NCBI GenBank assembly: GCA_022747635.1 | Contig: JAKTNV010000005.1 | Span: 43,197,238-43,261,237 of the forward strand | Length of the DNA stretch: 64,000 nucleotides | DNA from: Hetaerina americana | Lineage: Eukaryota; Arthropoda; Insecta; Odonata; Calopterygidae | Direction: 5' to 3' | In this document: positions 49,781 through 60,884 of the stretch, piece by piece | How the letters are laid out: the number at the start of each line of letters is the position of its first letter | Numbering within the stretch: the first letter of the stretch is position 1 | The notes under the pieces: model-generated | Told to the model about the DNA's origin: nothing | Database searches by the model: none | Seen by the model: only the letters and a program-made list of their open reading frames with translations | Made by a program: the position numbers and the translations under genes

Positions 49781-52240
49781 ACTTTAACCTTAAGTCTTCT
49801 TAAAGTCAACAGATACTCTCGTTCTCGAAGCTTGGTGAACACCGTTCCAAAGTTATTCTGAGGAATGATGTACTTCGATTGTGATCAGTCCACTGTGGAT
49901 AAGGTGGGAGCAGCAGGAGAGAGGTAGGGGGAAAATTAAAATGAATAGATGAATCGGAATGGTAAATAATTGGCATTAGAATTGGCAAGCGAAAACCTCT
50001 GGGCAGTTTCTCAAGGGCTCGTTTGGTTTTTCAAGTTACAACATGTTGAACATATATGACCTAATTATCCCAGTGATTCAATTAAATCACTTAATACTAT
50101 GACACGTTTTATAAGACAATTTTTGGAAATATACGCATTATTTTCAATTAAAGGCTGCTTATTTTTTGGTTTGACTTGAGTGCTCCTGGTCTTTAATTAA
50201 GAAGACATCTCCTCAGATTTAACATGAGCGCACCCCATGTGTTGGGATAATAATGAAATGAACTTTGCACATGTAGGGAGAGAGCAGAATGAATCGACTT
50301 CTTCAAGGGTCAGATCTTTCAATACATTATTATTACCTGCCACAATTGATCAAAGTGGACATGCTAGCATAATAAAAATATCAGTTTCAGTAATACGAAG
50401 TTCCAAGATAAAAGTACGCAAGGGCAAAATTATGGAAAGAAGACAAAGAACGTGGCAGAGATATTTTTTGCCAGTTTTATCCATTAACTACTTGGCGATT
50501 TTCGTGTTTTTTTAAATATTAGAATGAAATACAATATATTATCACTATATTGAAGCAAATTTGACTATATTGAATCCAATTCTATTGCCACCAATCATTT
50601 TTCTAGTTCAACAAAACCTTTGCGATTAAATTTGATAATATATGGTAATAAGTATACTAACGGATTAAGAAAAATGGTAGTAGTTTATCACCACATCGAC
50701 AAGGTACTGCCATATTAAACAGCCAATTAAGGATAAAAATTGGTTTAATGGTATTGAAGCACAATCCGTGTATTTTTATCATTCTTGAACGTACTCATTT
50801 GTGGAGCTGTATGCATCATGAGCGTATTGACCTGTTGTTTTAAAGGGAAACAATCCGTTTATTGAATAAATATAAAGCATGAATGAAAATTCTTAATTAC
50901 TTAAATACCTGTTGTTCAAGAGATTAACAGTGATTTAGATGAAATTTGCAATAGGTGGTTACGAATAGTTTTCTCATAAGGGTTGTTTAACTGTTTAATC
51001 AGTTCATCTCTTTCTTTTTTATATCATTATTTATGATGAAAGAACGTACTGTTGGTGCAAGGAGGGATAAAATTGGAAACGTTTCATGATCAGAATAGTT
51101 TAAGTGAATATGGTGAACAAAACAGCGAAAAATCGTGGAGAGTAGTCTGTCACCGTTAAATATAAAATACACAGTACTGCGATGTAAGATATTGAATATT
51201 TTTTATTATTTTCAAATAAATTTAATTTTGAGACCATAAATTGTTTAGTTAGGACGAAAATACGGGGAAAGATAGGAAGATCCTTGTATGGCAGAATAGC
51301 ATTAGTGGATTGTATAATAATGATTCGGTTTTATTCGGACCCTTGGCATACGCCAAAAAGATGATGATGGGCACTGATCCGTCGGAATATAGCGTAATCT
51401 ATTCATTTTGTAATAAAAATAACTTGTTTTCATTAGAGAACTAGGAGTTCATTAAGTTATTGAGGAATTTCGTTAATGATTACGTCAAGAGCTCTTCGTC
51501 AGTGCAAAATACTTTTACAAAATATTCAATGGTCGGGAATATTCATGTGGGGATTCGTTTCAGCTTCAGAAATAGTGAGTGACGAACCAGAGTGTGAGAA
51601 GTTTATTTCAAACTCGACGCGCCGCAATGAAAATACTTCCTCTGTCCGAGTGAACAGAATATATTTACGAGCCTCGGTAAGCTATTGGTCTTGGATGAAC
51701 CTGTACTCGGAGTGCTGTTACAAAAGAACTCATGTGTACACTTGTGATTGATGTTTTTCTTTGATGAGATTCGCTTCCGTGATTTCGAATTTAATTGAGT
51801 TTGCTCGGGGAAGAAAGAGACGACTGGAACTGTGAAGTCTTCCTTTCCCAATCTGCGCCCAATTGAGTGATAAAATGTTTAAATGAAATCAAGGAATAGT
51901 ATCTGTTTCAGAAGAATACTTGGGATAAATAGAAAATTTTAACGAGATGGAGACGGAGCGTCCGAAGACGAGCATTTGTATTAGAAATGCATTTACCACT
52001 GTAAAAGCCAAATATTATTTGTAACGACAAATACTGATTATTAACTTTTGAAAACGATATGTAAATGGAAATTATTGATATATTTATGTATTTATGCCCC
52101 GTATTTATGTCCCATTAGATTGTTTGCATTTAAATGTAAAATAATTTAAAAAATGGAAACATTCATTTGTAAAATGCTGAAGGATATAACTTAATGCAGA
52201 ATTAAATGGTGGAGTCGCTGGATACACTTTGTTGAACCAA
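49780..52240. other. Gene-free AT-rich DNA
   Basis: Nothing recognised. Confidence 0.45.
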
Positions 52241-52284
52241 AACGCTTGTAATTTACAGTAAACATCAATTAAATTGACCCAAGT

Positions 52285-52327
52285 TTCGGCGCTTTGAGTC
52301 ATCCTAGGGATTTCTCAAAGCGCCGAA
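52285..52327. repeat. Perfect 14-bp foldback with CGAAA modules
   Basis: TTCGGCGCTTTGAG at 52285-52298 and CTCAAAGCGCCGAA at 52314-52327 are exact complements around a 15-base loop containing CCTAGG. On the minus strand the left copy reads CCTAGGATGACTC, then GCGCCGAAACTTGGGTCAAT. The plus-strand copy reads CCTAGGGATTTCTC and GCGCCGAAGTG. Again two copies meet at the CCT end and run outward, as at 15.8, 18.0 and 56.6 kb. Confidence 0.75.
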
Positions 52328-52329
52328 GT

Positions 52330-55300
52330 GAATAATGAAACATGAATACTCGGGTTTTCTTAGCCACACATTCGGAAATCGACTAAGGGTAACATTAATG
52401 ACGAAAACTCATCTACCGTCAGAATTCGAACAATGACCCAACGTAAATCCAGTGGTTGCCAAATCATTTGCTTCGCATTGTTCCGTTTCCAGATGCGCAC
52501 AGTCAAAAGGGAAGGAATTTGAATTTACCGCGGATGGTCATCCGGGACTAATCGCTTCGTTAATTCTGCTCCTGCCATCAAATCTTACGTTCGATGCAAC
52601 GGCGCAGGTCAATTGATCCATCAAGAAATGGCGTGGGAATCATATCGGAGAGGTTAGCGCGCTGACATTTACGGAAATAGCCAAGCGTGGTGTAATTTGA
52701 CTTTGCGAGGGTAATACTAGAGCCGCAAATCTCTTAATAGAATCAAAACACGGGGGTTCGCAAGGGACTCGAGTGAGGGAGAGGGATGATAATGTTCTAG
52801 GCCAGCAGAATTGCGTGGGATGAGAGCGGATGAGCGGTCACGTTGAATGCTATCTATCCTCCAGTGATAAGCAACTCCCTCAATCCCCGCACTACCTGCC
52901 TTCTCGCTCTTTCCTTCGCACTTTCTCAAAATCCCATACTCAACCCTCCGTCCACCCAATCCTCCATCCCTCTCTACGTAAAGGGGACGGTTGACTTGAC
53001 TGCTAAAAAATGTGTGCCGTTCGTCCTGCACTGCCAACTTCACACACCAGGCTGGGTAGAGAGAGAAGTTTTCGGAGGAATTCCCAAACCACTTTCTAGC
53101 CCTGCGTCAGAGAATCGCGATGCCGCGCGCTGTGATTCTCATATTCACGCACCGTGGAATTCAAATTGCGTGGGCTAGGCCTGTTTCAGAACGCCTTCCA
53201 TCGATGTCAAGATTGGAGAATCTGTTGAGGAGATCCAACTCAACGTTTGTGTTCAGGAAAACATGATCCAATGGAGCGTGATTTTAGCCTGGGAATCTAG
53301 CCCAAGGACTCCACGACAAAGTGACATTCGATCCATTTCAATTACAACCTTTCCATAGTGCGTTAACCGGCGCATTTCACTCAACCTTTGAATGGCTTGA
53401 GGAATTTGTTGACTTATGTCCGATTCATTGTAGGAACGGGAGTGTGAAATCTTAAAAATAACTAGGGAAGCAAACCCTATAAATTCTTCAAATTCATTGA
53501 CGGAATGACTCGTCATGCAACATAATAAATGCAACGACACTTAGCTAAAATATTATTGGTTACCTCAAAAATATAGGGAGAAGTTTATACTTTTGTTTTA
53601 GACATATTTAAAAATAGTAGCACAAATATTTTTAATTACTTTATTAAATTAAAAATTATATAATACTCCTATTCGTTCAATCGTATCGGACCAGATTCCC
53701 GCAACTATGAGTGAATACGTGTAATTTAGTTGTATGAACAATGCAAATTAGATATGTAATTCGATGTGAGTTCAAGATCACCCTTTGTAACAATTTCGGT
53801 CACACTCCTGAGTTTATCAGCAATTGAGTAATTAAATATAATTTTGAGAACATTTAATTTTAATTATTTGTGCTATCATTAGAAATTTGAGTTTTGCATT
53901 TTTTTACATATAATTAGAAAAGTTTTGCATGACGTTTACATGCTTTTAGTTAAAACTGTTATTAGTTCAACTCTTATGTTCTTCAAGAATTTTCACATAT
54001 TTTATTAAGAACGAGTGGCAAATTAACAGCCGTCTCCCTTCTGTTTTTAATTCATTTTTATTTATAAGGAAGACAAAAATAGGTAGAAAAAACATTTCTT
54101 AAGCTTTTTCTAATTTGGAAAGTGAGATTTCATGTTACAAAAACCATGGTTGAAAGGTAGGAAAATGTACGCGTCTCAAAGAATTTGGGTAAGCTGTGTT
54201 GTAAATGGATGAATATAGTTTGCCAGATAGGAAGGAAATCAGATCTAAGGAGAACGATGGATGAAGTGAGGAAAGAGAGTAGTTTAAGGGAGGAAATTTG
54301 AGGAATTCTGCTAAAGTGGATGATGGGGATATTGAGATGTTCTGGGATGATGTCATAAATGAGGGAATGTTTGCTTGATGGAAAAGGGAGGAAAAAAATT
54401 CCGAAAGATGCTATTTTGGACGGATTGAAGGGAACAGAAGAAATTATGAGTAGCTGAAGCAGACAGCCGTGTACGGTAAAGAATGATTTTCAGTAATATT
54501 CTAGAATTGGAGAATCATGTTCCCTGCGAGGACGTTCAAAGACTACTCGCGCACAGCGTGTGCCCATAGCATCACCCGAGATAAAATTAAAACCAAATTG
54601 TTTATCCTCATTGAAGCCGGGTTTTCATCTGGTTAATAACAAATATCTCCCCATTTTCCAATCGGTGCGTACAATACTGATGGCTTACCTGCAATAGTAT
54701 CCAATGAATTGCTCACTCGTGCAGCAGCATACCACGATACGACAACCTATATTCATGTGAATGCTATTTATTTCAACTCATATATCAGTTATAGTCATTT
54801 TATTTTATGTTTTTGCTCCGACCCTCCAATTTCTCCGCCGTAACCACCCAATTCTTTCACCCCACTTTCCACATGAGAAAATTTGTGCGCCTGAATCCAC
54901 TCTCGTTCGTCTCCTAGGAGATCCCTCCCACCCTCTAACTTCCTCTCTCCTGCTAACACGCTTCCTCCAGACTCTTCTATTTTCTTGCGAGAGATTTAAA
55001 AGGGGAGATGGGAGCTTGATAGGAGGTGAAGGAACTTGGACTAAGGAACGTACCTTGAGGGTCGCCGAGAGCCAGGTGTACAGTCGTAGGTTTTACCGAT
55101 ATTGGCGTGCCCCAATTGCGTGATCCCAATATAAATCCCAATTTTTCCCAGTATTGCGTTAAACCTGTTTGCCACCTCGCATATGTGCCTCTCTCTCTAT
55201 CTCTTTCACTGGCAGATGGTGTCAACTGCTCAAATAAATATTTTTGACAAATAGCGGTTAATGGAAATTATTGAGAGGCAAAGTTTTAATTTGACTAGAA

Positions 55301-55690
55301 GGAAAAACATTTTTCCTTACATTGACGAATGTGGAATTAATCTCGTTATATATGTATTTAGGTTAATTACCGTAAGACTGCAGTTCTTTATTAAGTTTAA
55401 TTCAAACCCGTGACAAAATCGAGGGCCAAAATTAAACCTTCAGGTTTCTATTGAAAACATGCCTCATCAATGATTTTCAAGAAGATATATGACTACTTTT
55501 TCACTCCTATAAATCCCTCACATATTAATTTGCCTTTGTACACATCCTATCCCACTTTCTAAGCTGCAAAAGGTGTCCAGTATAAATGAAAAAAGTGCAT
55601 GCAGAAATTCTCCGTTAAGTTCCTTGGTGGATTGTGCAACGGAATGGAAATAATACGACTTGCGTGAAAATAATTACGTTTGAGATATTG
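52330..55690. other. Gene-free DNA with pyrimidine- and purine-rich islands
   Basis: Pyrimidine-rich patches at about 52850-53000 and 54800-54990 and a purine-rich one at 54190-54460. A B-box-like AGAATTCGAACAATGACCC lies near 52421 without a partner. No gene recognised. Confidence 0.4.
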
Positions 55691-55700
55691 CTAAAATACC

Positions 55701-56396
55701 TCAAACGTTTTCAAAGTGCGTCCCTTGAGCGTCGACACGCTTTTGCCGAAAGATGTACCACAAGTTGAAGGCTCCCTGGTAGGTGGATTGCGGAAGGTCG
55801 TTAAGGGTACAGGTGCGAGCTTCTTTGACAGCACTTAGGGTCCCATGGTGGTGTCCTTTGAGAGAGGATTTCACTTTTGGAGATAGGAATATTCTGCTCG
55901 TTCCAGATCGGGACGGGTTGGGGAATCGTCGCGATGACGTTTTCCGTCAGGTAGTCGGCTACCTTGGAGAAGGTGTGCTGGGTGCATTTGGTGTCCGAGT
56001 GGGTGATTTTAAGGAGATCTTTTGCATCGCCAAATTTTAAATGATAATGGTATGCACTATCATCTCATTAATGCAAATATTATCTGCGATCATGCGCACA
56101 CGTAACCGACGGTCTAAATACAGCACTTCAAGCACAAGTTGCATGTTGCCGTCGGTTCTTTACGACGGCTGGCCATCGCGGGGCTTGTCCCCCACACTCT
56201 TTCGGCCATTTTTGGAGAGATTGTGCCATTTAATGACTGTAGTTTGTGATATATATTTATCCTTGAGCACTTGGGAAATCATACCCAGCTTTTCCTTACC
56301 CGATATCCCAAGTGAAATACAAAATTTGATGGTGTACCGCCCTTCAACCGTTGGCTGCATTTTGCACTTGCACCGAGCCACTCGACATGGTACCAC
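55701..56396 (-). pseudogene. Mariner-like transposase relic with internal deletion
   Basis: On the minus strand a likely start ATG at 56358-56360 gives YTIKFCISLG, VIKWHNLSKNGRKS and DKPRDGQPS, the first helix-turn-helix and linker of mariner transposases. In a second reading the frame goes on with VLEVLYLDRRLRVRMIADN and NLAMQKISLK, the second HTH. It then jumps straight to the end of the catalytic domain: YLTENVIATIPQP, a frameshift, PKVKSSLKGHHHGTLS and, near the end, QGTHFENV with TGA at 55701-55703. The first two catalytic Asp residues are lost in the deletion. Stops and frameshifts show long decay. I could not identify its terminal repeats; GGGAACAGCG near 56528 is a possible outer boundary. 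Confidence 0.75.
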
Positions 56397-56562
56397 TAAA
56401 AGTACGATCTAGCTTAAACGAACGCTCGTAGACGATTAACGCCTGTTGAATGTCAGACCCCCGACCACCGAGGCTACGGCGGTGCAACCGACCCGCAATA
56501 TGCTGTCGCGTCAGGGAAACGCTGTTCCCGATACTTTTTTTTCCAAACTATCCATGAGAATT

Positions 56563-56714
56563 GAACATTTCCACGAAATGAATCTTTATTGAACGACGCG
56601 CGTTTTGACTCACAGAGTCATTCTCAAGTACAAGAGGTAAGGTCGTCTACCTGAGGATGGCTCATTGTGTCGAAACGTGCATCGTAAAATAAAGTTTTAT
56701 ATGATGGAAAATCG
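56563..56714. repeat. Head-to-head foldback with GAAAC-AATAAAG modules
   Basis: The right copy on the plus strand (from 56650) reads CCTGAGGATGGCTC, GTCGAAACGTGCATCGT, AAAATAAAG and ATGATGGAAA. The left copy on the minus strand (56628 down to 56563) reads CTTGAGAATGACTC, GTCAAAACGCGCGTCGT, TCAATAAAG and TCGTGGAAA. The order is the same box by box, separated by about 21 bases. The AATAAA followed by GTGGAAA is shared with the foldback at 15.8 kb and looks like a retroelement 3' end with a polyadenylation signal. Confidence 0.7.
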
Positions 56715-56719
56715 TTACA

Positions 56720-58730
56720 GTCTTACTCGAAGAAACTGCGGGAGATGCCACAACAGTAACTTTTAACGGAGGCATCCTCTAAATGCGTATTGCAATACAA
56801 CAATTTCAGAGTATGAAAATCATAAGCCTTGATCCAGTCAAGGCTAATGATTTTAACAGTCTGAAATTTGTGCCATTAAGTAACATTTTTTTGTCAAATA
56901 ATACATAACCTGTCATCACTATCAATATTTATGTCATTAAATAATGTTTCTCCGCTTAGATCGAGTCTAGATACTCTATTAATTATACTAGGCATTTGGC
57001 GGCATTTCTACAAAGCTTGAATCAAAATATGTACATCATATCGTATAAGAAAATATAATACTTATTCTTAAATTAATATATCTCATTTTACAAAAATTTA
57101 TAGTAGAAAAACACTTATCAAAGCGATTTGCTTCCTTTTTGGACATAATTACTGTAGTTATAACATGCCATCTGAAAAAACAGTTTGACGTATGTATTCA
57201 TTCTAGAGAATAATTTTACAACGCCAAACACATAAAACAGATTTCATAGATGAGTATTAGGTGGAAAAATCAAAAGAATTGGAAGAGAGGATAAGCTACG
57301 AGTATCCACCCAAGAGCGGATTGGCTTTATTTGCATTAGATAATTTCAATTTCATTCATGGCAATTCGATCGTGTGGAAAAGATAAACTTGATTAATTAT
57401 AACGCATTAAATTGTTTGTAGCTTATTTGATATACCTAACTACTACAAAAGATAATTTATACAGCTTAGATAGTGGTTGTAATCGTATTTTTTCTAAGGC
57501 TTTTAATCTATGGTCAATCTCTTCGCAATTCTTTTGGCGCTGAAATAGGTTGAAGAACTTTTGAAGAAGTTTTGGAGAATTTTGAAATGCTAGTCATTTC
57601 CTGATGAGCAGTATTTCGTCCCATGTGAAGTTCTATTTCACTGTGTAAATAATGGAAAGAATTTTGCTTAAAATATGAGGTTAGTAGTCACGAAAAAATA
57701 TGAAGATGAAATGAATTGCTGGAATATTTTCAATAAATTTGGTTCGATTAATAACGATTTTTACCTAAATATATTTCTTAATGGAATTCCAGATATATGG
57801 CCATCTGGCAAATTAATATCTGCCTTTACCTTAAATCCAATTTTTAATTTAATTAACACCAAATATTATTTAAGTATATGGAGATGTTCTCTTGGAGTTA
57901 AGTTTTCATGAATCTTTACCAGAATAGTTATTTCCATGTTAATATTCCCAGAATCGTACGAATCTGATAAAAGAACACTCATGGCATTCGAATAAAAGAT
58001 ATAGACATCAGTAACCAGGAAAACCTTTAAAACTAAAAAAATATATGCCGCCTACGGATTTGGAGAAAGTATTTCTACACAAGATACATGTCCACAAACA
58101 CTCTTGTCTAGTGCATGACATTCTTTCTGCATGTTCTACTTAGAATATTGGAGATATCCAGCTACCGAGAATCAAGTTTCTTTAGAATCCTCCTGAATCT
58201 AGCTAAAAGCCTGATTAAGTTCTTGTTTCTTCTTCTCGGTTTCGGCATTGACTCTTGCCATGATATTTCTTAGCCTGACACGCAACTCAAGGTGAAAACT
58301 CAAAATGCAATCACGCTTCTTGTTAGGATTCAGCGAAAATGCTTCCAACATGTTCCGAAACGTATTTAAATGAATAGTCAAAATTTTCTTCAAAATATAA
58401 ATGTTAATAAAATTGTATATTATTTGATAAGAAATAACCAGTTTCAACTCATAAACTACAATCTTGGATAGAATATTAGAGACATTCAGCGTATTTGCGT
58501 ATTAACTGGTATAAGATTATTTTTTTGTGAAATAGATAAACAAGTTTTTGATTCTTAACAATGGAATATTTTGCAGCTGAGTGGGGAGCCAGAGTGATCT
58601 CACCAGTTAGCTCTTTTGTTCATTTCAAAGTGTCATAATTGTATTTCACGAAATATTTATATTTTATTACATGTTTCATCTCGTACCAACCTAACGTGTT
58701 TAGGTATATATGTTGCTATCGAATATCGAG
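56720..58730. other. Gene-free AT-rich DNA
   Basis: Nothing recognised. Confidence 0.45.
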
Positions 58731-58732
58731 GT

Positions 58733-58735
58733 GTA

Positions 58736-58772
<37 letters not shown>
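58733..58772. repeat. (TA)n microsatellite
   Basis: About 40 bases of TA repeat on the left of a hairpin-bearing unit. Confidence 0.95.
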
Positions 58773-58775
<3 letters not shown>

Positions 58776-58895
58776 ATAAATTGGACAGCAACAAACAATA
58801 TAGAAACACATAAAAAGATAACTCACACGTTATTTCTTGATCATTTCGACGGAATTCTGCTACGTATTCATCGGGAGATAGAGAAGTAATGACCA

Positions 58896-58901
<6 letters not shown>
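58773..58901 (-). repeat. Penelope-end-like unit between two (TA)n arrays
   Basis: On the minus strand CCCGATGAATACGTAGC, then CCGTCGAAATGATCAAG and AACGTGTGAGTTATC follow the CTGATGA-stem-GAAA order with one change in the first box (CCGATGA). Like the 23.1 kb unit it carries ACTCACACG, is preceded by an A-rich stretch with GAAACACAT, and is bounded by (TA)n arrays. Only one copy is present here. Confidence 0.45.

Positions 58902-58946
<45 letters not shown>
58902..58946. repeat. (TA)n microsatellite
   Basis: About 45 bases of TA repeat, directly adjoining the end of an inverted SINE-like copy. Confidence 0.95.
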
Positions 58947-59133
58947 TCATATATACAGAAACAGATATAAGGAAAAGGGATAGGAACACATATAAAGGAC
59001 GAACACAATAGAGGTGGGGAAGGCGGAATCGAACGGATCACAAGAGTAAAAATATTTCCTCAACCGGGACTCGAACACCGGAACCATGCGTGCCACGAAA
59101 CGCACTGTTCCTTTCCTGTATGATGTTGTATGA
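58944..59133 (-). repeat. SINE-like copy A (minus strand)
   Basis: On the minus strand a B box (CCGGTGTTCGAGTCCCGG) is followed by a body of about 120 bases running to TTTCTGTATATATGAGTA at the (TA)n array. The preceding 50 bases contain a TGCGT/ACGCA stem like an anticodon arm. From the B box onward it is nearly identical to copy B at 59331-59467; upstream of it the two differ. Confidence 0.65.
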
Positions 59134-59280
59134 ATTCTAACCCACTGTCCTTTCCTTTCCTTGTGTATTGTCTATTTCTCCTTTGGTGGGTGAAACTGCC
59201 CCCTGACGCCATCTCTTGGCTGAAAGAATCGGGGCGCTTGGCGACATATTAGACCCACGGATCTCAGGGTAAATTGACTA
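59134..59280. other. Spacer between two SINE-like copies
   Basis: It contains ACGCCATCTCTTGGCTGAA, a phrase that looks repeat-derived, but no gene or clear boundary. Confidence 0.35.
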
Positions 59281-59355
59281 TCCTCGATTGCTAAAGTGGT
59301 TAAGAGCATCCGCCCGGCAAGTGGAAAGATCCGGTGTTCGAGTCCCGGTTGAGGA
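59281..59355 (+). tRNA. tRNA-like head (Ala-GGC-like), probable SINE promoter or pseudogene
   Basis: The 75 bases fold as a cloverleaf: TCCTCGA pairs with TTGAGGA over 7 bp with one G-T, a D arm lies around GCTAAAGTGGTTAAGAGC, TCCGC/GTGGA closes a 7-base anticodon loop CCGGCAA, and CCGG-G/CCCGG forms the T arm. Two oddities argue against a working tRNA: the invariant U33 is C, and an extra T is inserted in the 5' side of the T stem. The cloverleaf runs into a body shared with an inverted copy, so it is most likely the RNA polymerase III head of a SINE. Confidence 0.5.
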
Positions 59356-59467
59356 AATATTTTACTCTTGTGATCCGTTCGATTCCGCCTTCCCCACCTC
59401 TATTGTGTTCGTCCTTTATATGTGTTCCTATCCCTTTTCCTTATATCTGTTTCTGTATATATGAGTA
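59281..59467 (+). repeat. SINE-like copy B (plus strand)
   Basis: tRNA-like head followed by GAGGAAATATTTTACTCTTG, a pyrimidine-rich GATTCCGCCTTCCCCACC stretch and a tail ending TTTCTGTATATATGAGTA. From 59331 on it is the near-exact inverse of copy A, with a one-base difference in a T run. Confidence 0.65.
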
Positions 59468-59504
59468 TTTATTCGCCGTTTGGCGAGATTTCGTGTTTGA
59501 ATGT

Positions 59505-59540
59505 GTGTATATATATATATACACATATATATATACACCG
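59505..59540. repeat. (TA)n/(CA) microsatellite
   Basis: GTGTGTATATATATATATAC and ACATATATATATACAC, a short compound repeat that is partly palindromic. Confidence 0.85.
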
Positions 59541-59544
59541 TCAG

Positions 59545-60415
59545 ACATATTCTCAAAGACATTATCGCCATTCTGGCAAACCAAAAATCTACGGCAAGCA
59601 TATTATGCAGATATTCCTTCGTTACTCTTTTAAACAATCCGCCAATTTATCAATTTATTGGGCATGTAAAAATTCACCAAGCCTTTATCCAAATCTTCTA
59701 CCATTCACAAATACCTGCCAGTACCATATATCAGACATATGATATAATATCATGTATATAAGATCATATAATATGTAAAATTGGTCGCATCTTCACCACG
59801 TTATGCCTCCCCTCAAAGTCTCCTTTCCCACAGTACTCCCTCCTGCACATTCCGTTATAAAATCCATCAACTTAACTGCAAACTTCGTCCTTCCTTCTAC
59901 GTTAAGCAGTGCACCACACTCTTCAACATTGACATCAACAATCATCGCGCCTTATGCAAACCTCCTTCCGCATTAACCCCTCTACCAGGGCCAAAAATGC
60001 CTCCCTCCATAATGATTCAGTCAACTATTGTTTTAATGCATCTATTTATGAAAACGAAATAGCCGAAACCGTAAGCTTGATTGGCACAAGGTTGAAAAGG
60101 GGGGTGGGGGAAAAAATGGTGGAGACTTTTCCTCAAAATACATTTTGTTTTCTTCTATACTAAGGAAAAAGAATGAAATGCCTCATATTAATCACCCGAG
60201 CTTTTTTTTAACCATGAATTTGTACGAATATTCTTCCGCTTAATCTATGAATAATAAGAAAAGGCCACCATCTATTAATCATTCAACATCAATCTTTTTT
60301 TGTATCAATTCTGTATCTACTTGCAAACTATCGGATCTTGATTAGCTCAAAACCTATCCTGTATATCAGTAATTCTTTTGACGAATATTTCACGAAAGAG
60401 CCTCGTGAGTATATA
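59545..60415. other. Gene-free DNA
   Basis: Nothing recognised; the frame at 59781-60062 has no motif. Confidence 0.4.
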
Positions 60416-60424
60416 GATAGTGTG

Positions 60425-60625
60425 CTTCCAGAGCAGAACTCGAACGTGTAATGATTGTGAAACCAATCAGGTGTATTCTTGACAAACCTCATCGTGCAGT
60501 CTTTTCTTTCATATTTTTTTTAATCTGATGCTCTCAGACCAGAACTCGAACCTGCAAACTTTGGGATACCAGACACGTGCGATCCCAAAAAAAACCTCTT
60601 CATGTAGTATTTTTACGTATAATTT
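60425..60625 (-). repeat. Two tandem tRNA-like repeats
   Basis: AGAACTCGAAC occurs at about 60440 and 60541, each about 60 bases before CCTC-TCGTGCAGT or CCTCTTCATGTAGT. On the minus strand each gives a B box (GGTTCGAGTTCTGG in the right-hand copy). The units are about 100 bases and clearly diverged, so this is an old tandem duplication of a SINE-type sequence. Confidence 0.5.
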
Positions 60626-60629
60626 CTTT

Positions 60630-60880
60630 TAAAACGCTGCATATATTAACATTTCTGAATTATTTACCCCGATGAATTACATTTATTTTAATGACGTGCA
60701 AAACCAACCTTTTGGGAAACATTTTCCCTGATGTGGCAAATGTGTATGTAAATTCGCCATGGTAAACGCGAACGTGGTAGCTGAATTATGGCACCAGAGG
60801 AATTCATTTAAAACAATTCTTTCATTCAAGTAGGTTTATGCTTCAAGTATGGAATTTTTAATTTAGGTAACAAAAAAATA
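60630..60880. other. AT-rich DNA, no feature
   Basis: Nothing recognised. Confidence 0.45.
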
Positions 60881-60884
60881 GGCT

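Noticed and set aside
52421..52465. Another SINE head near AGAATTCGAACAATGACCC
   Set aside because: The B box is weak and no A box lies at the right distance.
58944..59083. A tRNA gene on the minus strand at copy A
   Set aside because: Only the B-box half is tRNA-like; no acceptor stem or proper D arm can be found.
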